Below are positions 42,801-54,800 of a stretch of DNA of 64,000 nucleotides, piece by piece (the first letter of the stretch is position 1; every line of letters begins with the position of its first letter). The position numbers and the translations under genes are program-made. The DNA comes from Triops longicaudatus (Eukaryota > Arthropoda > Branchiopoda > Notostraca > Triopsidae): NCBI GenBank assembly GCA_022885665.1, contig JAGQDJ010000092.1, forward strand, positions 62,001 through 126,000. The letters run 5' to 3'. A model generated the notes under the pieces. That model saw only the letters and a program-made list of their open reading frames with translations, was not told the DNA's origin and ran no database searches.

Positions 42801-45800
42801 CAAGACGAAATAATTACTTACGTCAGCTTGGATCATGTTGTAATGCTCTTCTTTGGCACAGAGACTTTCTTTGAGAACAGCAATATGTCGCTGGTAGTCG
42901 TGATGTTGCTCTTCCAGAGTTTTCATTTTGGCTCCGGTGGCTAACAATTCCTGGTCCCGTCTCGTAATCTCGGTACGTAATTCATCCAACTGTGTTTTAT
43001 TTATTTTTTAAGAAAGAAAATAATAACAATTTTGTAAATAAACCGGAGACCAGACACAACAGAAACATAACATTCAACGTAAAAGCTTGTAATGTCTCAC
43101 GTCCCTTTTTGATAAAATAATTAGATATGTGGTAGCTTTAATACAGGAGAAACACAAAAGCTTTTGGCTATATCCTTCTTTCCTAGCAACAAGGAAAAGA
43201 CATAACAAAGCAAGCAAAGAATTTATAAATTAAAATTCCGAAGTTAAACACACGATGACGTAATATTTCCTGAGACAAAATGAATTAACGTAAGGTTTTC
43301 CAGCGTCACTGGGAGTTTCTGTTCTTCGTTAGCGTATTGCTGTAACGAATTCCAAACCCTAAATCCCAAGAAACTCACAAGGGATCTCAACGAGATGAAA
43401 AGAAGTGAAAAGAGATATCAATCCCAAGAAAGATGAGAAGAGGCTTTTACATTTTTACTCTGTGAAGCACTATTTCTGAAATCCTTCCCATTCGCTTTCA
43501 GAGCTTTAGCTGTTTCCCCACGTTCCGTTTTGCTAAGTTCGAGTGTCCTTCGTACGTTGTGAATCAATGCAGCTGTCTACATGATAAATATCGCATACTT
43601 CAACGAAAAGCTTTATAAATTATTACCTCGTACTGCAAAAACTCTTTCTTTCATATAAAACATTCAAGTGTTTCTACACCAATTTTCCGAAATGCATTTA
43701 TTATTTTTCTCCACTAAAGTTGGGTAAAGCACTGTTAACGCCATCTATTATCCTCAACTGCATAAATCCACCAAAGCGTCGGTGCCTAGCTCCAGTACTG
43801 ACATTGTTAATATTACAGTGGTACCCCGTTTAACGAACGCACTGTATAGCGAACAAATTGTACAACGAACTCTTTCGAAGGCGAAAAAATGACTCGCACA
43901 ACGAAATCAACCTCTTGCAACGAACCGCTTAGGGTGAGTAAAAATGTATTAAAAAATTGTCGGTTACGTTTCCCAGTCTGCACGCATGCATTACAGACAA
44001 GAATTTGGCTTCCCCACGCATTCGGTTGCTGAGAAACAGCCCGCTTGCGTATCTCTGTTTGATTACCAAATTTTAGTTGTTGTTGTTTTCGATTATAAAT
44101 GGTATTTAAATGACACCAGAGAATAAGTACCCATAACGTAACAAAACACTTGCCATAGGTACTTGAAGTACATAGGGTTGAACCTCTATATTATACTACA
44201 CCTATGTATAGGTTGCAAAATAGACTGCCTCTTCGTCGTGCAACGCGACAGTCTATAGTGTGTCTGTGTTGTGCTTAAAGCGACAGACTTAAACTACGCG
44301 CTTTCTAAACCGCCGGGACGATTTTTAAACTGCACTTGCATTGGTAGGTTTGCGAACATACCCTTTTCTATTCCGGCCTTTTACCTGAATGTATTCAAGG
44401 GACCGGAAAGCAGGCAGAAAACTTTAAAATTGGGGGATAGTCCTGTTATCCTACTGTGAAACCCTTATGCTGTGGGCTGTGAGTTAGAGAAGCCACGATG
44501 GCCATGTCATATGTAGCCTTTTATGCGATCGCATAGAAAAGTGATGAAAAGAAACATTGACTTTTTGGTAAAAGGAAACCAAAATAACCTCAAACAATGA
44601 GAATTTTTAATAAATTAACTATTTTTCTTTTGAATGCCTGTTCAAATATCAGCTTGATTTGAACACAGCTTTGCTACGTTTACGCCATCTACTAGGAAGA
44701 AGATACACTACTTGCATTCGTCATCAACAAGAAAGCGAAACTGATTTGTTATTTCTCCTCGACATTAAAACGAAGAAGACTAGTTGCTTACGAATTATGA
44801 AGCTAGCTTAAGGCTGCGTTCGCATAAATAAGATATTGTTTAAATTTTTCAACTGTTGGATTTAACTGCTGGAATTATACACAGTAACTGTGGTATTTTG
44901 GAAAAGAGTGCCTTTTTTATTCATTTTTTCTTCTCTTTGTCGACAAAGTTTTGAGTAAAAATGAAAAAGTTTCGACTCGCTAGCTTCCCATGCAAAATCA
45001 AATAAGCTATTTAGTTTTCACTTCCACGACGGCACGTGTGAGCTATTTATTTATGATTTACGTAACAGAAAGCTTGGTCTACGAAACATCTTTCTGGAGA
45101 AAATGAAGCCTCAAGCTGGGACAGTTATGTTTTGTTAGTGAAAATTCAACGACACTAAAAATGCATTATAAACAAAATAATCTAATTGCGGTAGAAATAC
45201 CAAAATAAAAACTTGGTTTTGCTATCCTATGAAAGCCATTCATCGCTAAATCTCAAGACCACTTAGTTCACTATGTAGCATTGAGTACACTGTAAAAAAA
45301 TGCAAAGGTTTTGCCAACATCTTACGGCAGTATTACAAAGACTTTTCTGTAACATCCCGGACAACAAAGTTTCTGTATTATTACGTGAAACTAATGTTTA
45401 TTCTACAACGATTTTCAACGTAAATGAACGCATAATAATTTCTTAGCAAACTCAACAACATTATTAGTAATCGGACCACATAAGTAATAAAGTTTACGAT
45501 AAACTATTTTTAAGAATACAATCTAATCTATAAGTGATTTCAAGCTTCTTCCTAAGAATGTGTAGTTTTTTTATTGTACAATTACAGAGCACTCTATAGG
45601 TATAGTTAACAGCGATATCCTGGTAAACAGTCACAAAAACATCAGAATTGTTAAATAAAAATCTTGTAAAAGATTTACTCAACACACACCTTGAGACAAC
45701 TGAAGGAGAAACTGGAAAAAACTGACACAATAGTGGGAAAGAGGAAGGCAAGCTCGCCCACAACAATAGGGTTCTGTCGCCGAATTTCGGCCATAAAAAT

Positions 45801-48800
45801 TTTCGAACTATGTACCAAGTAGTCACTTAGAGAATTTACAAATAAGACCTGCAAAAATACCGTGAGATAGTGTAATACTTCGACCACCGACTGAAACTTA
45901 TGTGGAGGCACAGTTCGAGTTATCTATTTTGTGACGAACAAATCTTCAACGTTTTGGTATGACTAGACAAATAACATGTGCAAACGGAGTGAACGAGGAA
46001 TGAGTGTTCACACAGCATAAGGCACTACCCGTTCGTAATGCAAGCGTTACCCTTCCCTGGTAGGTTTTTCTAGACTCATATGTATGAACCATGCCCAGGC
46101 TGCCTTTAGCGCCCCGACGTTGCGAGTACGAGGGGGAAAAGAAGCCAAGTATGAAGAGGGAAGGGTGACAAGTTATAGCTGAAAAAGGACAGAAAGGAGA
46201 GATACGGTGAACGGTAGGAGAGTGAACAAGTCGTACGTGATGCGAAGGGGTAGACGCGATAGAGTGGTTGCACGTCTTAACCGATTTCCCGCGCTACGTT
46301 ACTCGTAGAGACACCGGTCAGGGATTCCCTTTGTCCACGCTTTAAACGAATTGGCGCTGAACACCCCTAACGTTTCGTCTTTCTTGAAACTAGTCTGGGA
46401 CTAAACACTTCGTTTCTGTTCGGCTCTTGCAGCTTTACGGTATTTATGCGATTAAAAGTTGTGTGTGAAGGTGTTATTTTTAATTGACGAAATTCCGAAC
46501 AAAACTGATACTTGAGTTCAGCGTCTGTGAAAAATTTGTAGGGAACGCGGCTCCAAACTCTTAATGAAAAGAAAAAAGAGAATACCCTCAATTGCCGTCA
46601 TTATATTTTAAACTGTGTAATCGACGTGCTCCATGAAATTGACCCACCCATTGCTTTGTTCTTGTTGTCATTGTTATGTTTATCACGTCCTTTTATTTCG
46701 TTTTGTGCTCTATGAGCAAAGTTGCGTTTTGCGATCAGTGGTAAAATGTTGTGTAATTACTTGTTAAGAAATTGTGTTTTGTACTTTTCGTTTATTGCTG
46801 AAATGTATATGCGCTAATCTTCAAAAGTTCCTAAATACTTGTAACCCATTTGTTCTATTGCCCTTGGAATTTGGTCACTTGTACAAAAATGTTTGTGCAA
46901 AATGCGTTACATTTGCCATGATTTCTTGCATACTTATGACAGCTTTAATATCAGCTTTTACAATTCCAAGTCCAAAACTCACAAAATTCTTGCAATTCCT
47001 TCGTCAATTTACAAATCATTACTGAAGTAAACCTAAAGGAGCATATTGTAATTTTAGAGCTACTTCCGTAGACGATTTTGCAAACGCAATTGTACTGTTA
47101 CAACGAATAACAGTGAACAAAAGTAAAAAATTAGTTTTGCTTTTACAAAGATTATTGCAAAAGACGTTACGTAAACACGTTGTAAATTTACAACTTGCGA
47201 TTTTGTTAATTTACACATTGTACGTCACTTTACAGTGAAAAATGTGTAACATTCCCCACACGAAATTGACAGTATTCAGCTGTTGTACAAACAATCGTTG
47301 TAAAATGAAGAAATTTCTTTTACATTGTCGTTGAAGGCGTTGAGCTTACTTGGCTCATACCACAAAATGTTAAAAGTTACAATGTGTGTTCAAAATAACC
47401 CCAGAATGTCTTAACTCAAAAAGGGGAAATTATTGCCCTTGCGCACAAACGTGAGTTCGTGACTTTTGATCAGCCAAAAACTTGCTGAAGTGCTGTTCAC
47501 TTTCTGAGTAAATACATTTCAACCTTTCTTCACTATACATTAATATGTTCGCTATCACTTTGCGGAAATTTAGGACAGAATTTTTACCTTTAACAACTCA
47601 TAAAGAACTCCACATCGTAGAACTTCGAAACTAAATCGAAATCGAAAACCGAAAGCTAAAGAACTTAAGAATTACTAAAACGTTTACATCATCTGCAACC
47701 ATTTCGTCTAAGGTTTCCCATTTTTATACCTAAAATTATTCCTTTCAAAACACAGAAAGTGAGAAGAAAACTTGGGCGCTCAACGACGTAGTACTCGCCT
47801 ATCAATGACAAGTTATTTTCGTTCATTTTGGACTCCTAATAACTTCCACGCTGAAAATCGAATTTATAGCTTACTGTACTTGAAGCTCTAATCGGACAGA
47901 AGATCTGAGAGTTACCATAATCCTTCCACCCTGCATTGCTTAACTAGTCCCTTTCAAGCTTAAAATCTCTTAGAAATATCCTAAAGGCTTTCGAGTTGGT
48001 CAGTCGAAATCATCCATCTTCACTCGCGGCACGCGTTTTCAACGACTTAATGAATGTGGGTCATTAACGAGAACGGAGCTACGAAGAATTCAAAGATTCT
48101 GTCAGCTCCTTCCTCTTTTGAGTTCGTCTTCTTGGGTTATAAATGCCACCGAGAGTGACACGTTCCAACTTATTAGTATTCAAGTCCAGAGACGTATTCT
48201 TACGTCGAATAATTTATCGTTACTCCAAGTCTTCCAAGCTCGGACCCTCCTGAAAACTTGACAGAACTTGTGTGGCAGTATGCTAAAAAGCCTTTTCCCA
48301 TACATGTTGTCGTCCCCTAAATTCAGTGCACCGACGAGTCGGCTAAAGAAATTCTAATTTCCCCAAAAACAAGGTAGCAAATTAGATTTTTAAAATTGTA
48401 TGCCTTGTGTTGACGTAGGTGCTTCCTAACAAGTTTACGTTTCTTTGTAAAAGAATAAATCATTGCAAACTTAAGGCGAAAGGCGAAGCCGAAGTCACGA
48501 AGCTCGTGCCACATTTCATGGAAATGTTCAGCAGACGGCCTGACATTTTATTAAGGGAAAATATGCGCTGTACTCCGCATGCCTGTCAAATAAATATACA
48601 CTGTAAAAAAGCGATACCAATAACGGCAGAAAATCTCCGCCTAAAATTAAAATCGTAACCAATAATTGGTTGCTGCTACCAAAAGAAAAGCTTGACCTAT
48701 TAAAGTAGTACTACTAAAAATTGGTACTTGTCACTGAAAAATGTAAGAATTTTTTCCTACTGTTGGAAACACATAACAAAAATCGGTAGTTTTTCCAACG

Positions 48801-51800
48801 TGTATTGGCGTTGAAGGTTTCCTCTCCTGCTCCGAAATTGTTACGCGTGCTCCCACGCTTTGAATTCTCAATAAAACTTAGCCGTTTAGTGTTTCTCGTT
48901 CTATTTTCAAAATAACTGTACACACGGAAAAACTTCACGCGATTTGCGTTGTGTAAGCAGGGTGCTGGTTTGCTGTAATATATAAAAATATATGTGATAC
49001 CCGTGCTAAAGGAGAAAACCTTTACGGCCTTACCGGGGCCTATAAAGTTCGAAAAAGAAACGTTTAAGGAACGGCCTTTCGCTAACCGAACGGATCTGGG
49101 CAACAATGAATTTTCGCCTTGAGCAAGCGTTGAGGCGGGTCACAGGACATACGCGTAAGGATGGAGAGAGAGAACGCTCATATGTTGGAAGTTCCTGTCA
49201 ATAATGGTGTTACCTAATTATCACTTTTCGGTGATTACTTTAAGAACACTGCTCGTCATTTCAGTACAACATTATTTTCGTAATTCGAGATAGTGACGTG
49301 CGATTCGGGATAATGCTTGATTGCTGTAAGCCTTTGTTTTGTTAAATTGGTTTTGTTAAAAGTTGCTGATGTGTTATGAAATCTGTGCAATGTTGTTGAG
49401 TGCCTTTGTTCAATTTGTTCTGTTGAAGGTTTGGACTTTACGTAGCCTTGAGTACGGTTTTCACTGTTGTATCGTTGAACTGTTTAATGTGCGTTTAAAG
49501 TGTGTTTTTCTTGCAACTTTTACTTACATGTAATCAACGATGTAATCTTGTTTTTTGTTCAGTTGATGTTATGGAAAGTTGCAGAAGTGTTATTACGTGT
49601 GTTGGTTGTTGTTTAATGCAAATTCAATTTGCTTTGTAGAACGTCGTTATTTGTATTCTTGATTACTGCTTTTATTGTTGTGTCGTTGAAGTGTTCTGTA
49701 TTGAGGTATTGGATTTCATTCCATTTAGGTATCACAAGTCTTCGAAAGTTGTACTGTTTCTTATTGATTGTTACGCTCTTGAGTGCTTTTATGCTTCTTA
49801 CAGTTGTACCATTGGATGCTGCTGTCTATTTATGTATAATGTATAATTTGCTGATTCATGTGGTCTAAATAACAGAAAGTTGGCGCTGAAACTGAGTTCA
49901 GTTCATTACCAAGCTTTTTTGGTCCAATTTTCGTCCATTAATAGGGGGATTTTTTTTTACAGTGTAGGTATTGTTGGTCAGATTATCTATTATAATTCAT
50001 TTAACTAACGCTAACTAACGATACATTTTCTAGATGTACCGACGTATTAAAACATCTACAAAATATGGTATGCTTTTACGGAATGGTTAGATCTAATTTG
50101 ATACACTAATTTCTGTATCACGATCCTTGCATGCTGTTTTCGAATCGGATGCCGGCAAGAAAAAATTGATGAACGTGCAAAATGATTCACGATCCCATAA
50201 AAACAGATTCTAAACTCTGTTTTTAACTATTCTTTCTGGCAGGTAGCTAATATATGACTCACTTATTAAACGACAAGTAGCTAACTTATTAAACAGCAAA
50301 AAAACTTTCTAATTTAAAAGCAAGGCAAAAGTTGACAAAACGTTAACCGCCCAAAACGGCTAAAAAAAGTTCTAATTTAAATAAAAGTCCCTGCTTTAGA
50401 AGTTCAACTGCGTAAATTTTTCGGCATCGTTGGCTTTCTTGGGGACGAAACGGACGAACGTGGTATATATGCATACGTAAGTTTTAAGCCTGTTCGAACC
50501 CATCTTCGAAAACACACATTACAAATAAACGTTATGGAAAAAATCAACTAAAACACCAAAGACATGAATGTTAAATAACTCGAATAATTTCCAGAGTGGC
50601 AAAGAGAAAATCATCAGCTAATTAAAGAATCACCATAAATACCTGTTTCTGTGCCAGAGTTTGCATTTGGTGCAGCATGAGTCGCTCCTCGTCTTTCCCT
50701 GTAACAACGTGTAAAAACGAATTAATTTGAGCCCAATGTTACCGTGTGTTAAAAGCTTCACAAAGCTAATGAAAAGAGCGCTATTCAAATCTTTACCCAT
50801 GCCTTTGGTTTGCAGCATTTCCAGTAATTTCTTTATACTCTCATCGCGTGATTGAAGCGTTTGTTTCTGCGTGTCGATCCGTAGTTCCAATTCCTGCAAC
50901 ACATAAGACAATTATAACGTCAGAAACTTCTCTGACCATCAAAGGGTCTCACAATCAATTGCCTTGTCATTCTAGGCATCAACATGCAAATCCAGCATGG
51001 CATGCACATTCCTTTCCGAAAAGGAAGCCCGTTTATTTTCGGAATGCTAATTGAAATCCTTGCGCATTAACCCTTTTAACCCCGATTTCCTCCCACACAC
51101 TGTCTTCCTGTCTTTCTCCTTAACCCAATCCCGCTCCGAAATAGCCTTGCAGACCACGGTTTTAATGCTTCTTTCTTACTGCAGTGCAGATGACTCGATA
51201 AGGAACTGTTATTACGAACTATTACAGAGTAAGACTTGCAGCACGTAAAGAGATCGCATGCTACTCTTTTCTTATCATACTTTCGGTTTCTTTGGAAGGG
51301 TGGTACAGTTTGTACATAGGGCTATTAATTTACAAGTTAAACAAGTAAATATGGCGCGACGCCTCGTCACTGCCCTGGGGGTCTTCGCTTTTCTGGGATG
51401 CTTGTAAAATCCGTAAGCCTTTTAATGATTGGAAAGTTGAGAAGGTCGAGAAACTTTACGTACCGTTGCGACAGAGAGAAACACGCGCTAGGCAGCAATT
51501 ACTTTTGTTCAGCGTTTACTGAATCAAATCGAGTATTTTGAGCACGAGACTATGCTCGTTTATTTAGGTTTTGCTAAATAAAATACGGTTTAAAGGGACA
51601 CCAAAAGCGCCTACAGAGATCATGATGGATTCTTACTGAACACAATATTCTATGAACAGAGAATTTTATTTTAATTGTTCCTGACCAGCCGTTCCAGAAG
51701 TTATTGCCTTGCGAAGTTTCCGTGAACGCGACGTTACGGGGGGATTAGAACACGTGACATCAATGCATCACGTGGCCTCGCTGAACCAATAAAAACCGCG

Positions 51801-54800
51801 ACTTTTCTGCCCGTACGTGCCTGTATTCCCCCAGTGACGCCGCAGCATCAGTGTTACCATTTCACGACTAACTTCAAGCTACAGTAGATGGTTTCTGAAG
51901 TATCGATGAATGTAAATGAGTAGGAAAAGTGCCTCACACAGGGCTTACACCGTTTTGAAACTCTTTGTTATGCACTCCTATAGCTGTCATTAATGTTAAG
52001 TTCTAACACGCGTAAGCGGCTGTTCGACTCCCCATTTACGTCCTCGCATTCCGCCCCAACAATGCACTATGGCACCAGCCTATAGATGGGCGGATCAGAT
52101 CCAAAAACGATCCGAATCGCGAGGTTTCGAATGATGGAAGTTTTTGTTATTATTTCTATACGTCTTGTTACTCGTGTTGGATAAGATTCATACAATTCTT
52201 TCTGACATTCGTATCAAACATTGTAAGAATTTACGCTCAACTTCTATTTTACGGTAATACGAGCATGAAATACACATTTTTCTCTTAAGTGTGACGTGAC
52301 AAAACGTTATAGAACAGCCAGATTTTCTAACTTCTCCCATACCGGTATTTTTTTAGGAGAGACTCGTTAATAGCTCCCAATGAAAAGGGACAAGAATTGT
52401 ATAAATGCAGCTGCGGTAAAGAACATCCCAAAATTTTAATTTTACTATTATGGCAGAATTATAAACTCCTTAAATTCATTATTACGTAGCCGTAGCACAC
52501 AAAAATCTCTCCCGTATAACCGCTGCAGTGGGTAAAATTCATTATTGTAACAATGAAAGTGTGGGCCGCTTTGCCACTGTTGCTATGCTCAGTGCAACTC
52601 TCCTTTACGTCAGGTTCTTCAGATTGCGAACTGTGAAGCATCGGTTCTTTGGCTATGGATCGCGATCCGGTAAGGTGATCCACTTCGGATCAAAAGATCC
52701 ATTTTTACGAACCGAATCGCGTTTTGGATCAGATCCGCCCACCTCTGAATCAGCCTACCATGATTTACGTTAGGACTGAACTTCACGTGGCCCATCATAA
52801 ACCATAACAGGGCATACACCCTATAATGAACTTCGAATCAGCATAGCGAGATTCCTTCCTACAGTTATAACGAGATTCTACAGTATAATTTGTTTTGGTT
52901 TACTTAATCTGGATGTGGAAATACAGATAAGGGGAAAGTTCATGGAAATCTTAGTTTAACTGAGTTGAGTAAGCCTATTTAAAATGGAAAAGTTACGTCA
53001 AATTTAGGCTAATAAGGCTTTAGAGATCATGATACCCTTTAAAATGCCTGTGGAACAAAAAATAAAATCGCGTGACCAAGCTATGACAGGAAATTCCACT
53101 ACTTGTAATAGCTTTCTGAAAGTTACTTTGATGGCAAAGATTTTGAAAAGTTTCACCATGGAGTGGGTGTAACTGCAGTTGAATTTTAACTTCGTTGACT
53201 TGAGTTCACCCTCGGCCAATTTTCCTCAAAGGGGTGTCGTCTTCCACCAACCTTAGCTACTTTTCGGTCATGCAAGGCGCAATTCCCAGTTAACCATTAC
53301 CTTGCAAGTATCCCTGAGGATGGCAACTTCTCGGCCCAAGTGCTCGTTTTCCGCATACAAAGCTTCCATTTGCTGCCGAACTTCCAAACCGGGATTTTGC
53401 ATGCTTCGGATCCGTAACTCTTCTTCCAGCTGTCGGACTAACATGGCTTGTTTCTGTGTGTAAAAAGTAGAGAAAACAGTTACACGTAAGTATCGGTTTG
53501 CAACGGAGAAAAGGAGGCAGAGAAAAAATAGTGAAAATGTCAAAACAACATGTGCCCTTTCTTCCTTAACTATTTCTGGAATCGGAAAAACGTTTGAAGC
53601 AAGAAAAAGAAAGGTATAGGAAAAAAGCGACTACCAAATTGAACTTGCTCAGTTTCCCAAATGGTGGAATCGTGTCTTATAAGCTTTCTTGTCATGTTGG
53701 GTATTTTCTACTCTTCATTGCCTCTGTTCTCGAATGACTGCTGCGGTCCTTTTTGCACTTAATGAGCAATTGTCCAGTAGGACGTCTTCGTCGAGCTTTG
53801 ACAACTTCGCAGAAATATCTTACCAGCTGTGTGACACGTACACGTATAACAGTACCATATATTGGATGTTGTTAAAAAAGTTTACGAGCGTACTTTACGA
53901 TCTTCCCAGAGAACCTTTTTTCGGGGAAAAGGTTAGCTTTTATCCTGAAGGTTGTACATAAAACTTCCTGTTTTTCTTGTTTTGGTTACACGGGTCCTTG
54001 TTCTTACAGAAATGCAACCAGGTTTAGGGAAGAAGATATGATATCGACTTGCATAATCAATTATGCAACTGGGGTGCGAGGGTGCAAAGTTATAAATCCG
54101 GCATCTTACGCCCTAGGGTATCATTTCTCAAACCTTGCCGATTAGAGTAATGAAAATCGGAATAATAAATCAAGACAGTTTTTGGGCAATGAGTGTCCGA
54201 CACGAGCAGTTTGTTAGCAGTAATAGAGCGTAGATTTATTTCCAATGCCTGCCGTCTGTGTTTTAAACTAACATAGTACGCGCTCTAACTAATGAACCGC
54301 TAAGCTAACGTGGAATCGTAGCTCATCAATATGGAGGTTACACTAAACCATGGTTCTCCTTTCCGTTACGAGAGGCGTTAGTACAGAAGTTTCACATCTA
54401 GAGGTCTGTTTACGTTTAAATGTGTGATTCATGTTGCATCATGAGCCGTAATTGAAGTTCACACGATCACAAAATTTTTAATACCACTTTTCATGTTTAT
54501 GCCTGTTATTTTTTAGCCGCTTGACTCGCGTACATAACAATGAAATTCTCACACCGGACCCTTCTCTTCAAGTTCCGCCCATGAGCTGTGCGAGTACGAC
54601 CATCATGGCTTAACTAAGTTTCATTGTTGGCAAATCGGACAGTTTCTTGAGAACGAACGAATCTACACCGATCGGTAATCAAATTCTCAAGTGTTTTGGC
54701 TTTCATTCTTCAGGCTGCTATGGATCTAAAAATGAAACGTTTCTGGCCCAGATCAACTGCGTTCATTCATCACGATTTCACTGTTGGATGCTTCGCTTCT

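Larger units (their letters stand above)
42990..50642 (-). other. brp: brp intron 4 (7.65 kb)
   Basis: Contains TIR copy B, the candidate 1.95-kb TIR element, a pogo-like end at 43816 and an old repeat fragment at 45100. The remainder is AT-rich with no coding-like frame. Confidence 0.6.
50894..53300 (-). other. brp: brp intron 2 (2.4 kb)
   Basis: Contains the hAT-like element, the paired E-boxes and a pogo-like fragment. No coding sequence seen. Confidence 0.6.

Noticed and set aside
50470..50510. tRNA-like box GTTCGAACCC
   Set aside because: No A box at proper spacing and no cloverleaf arms.
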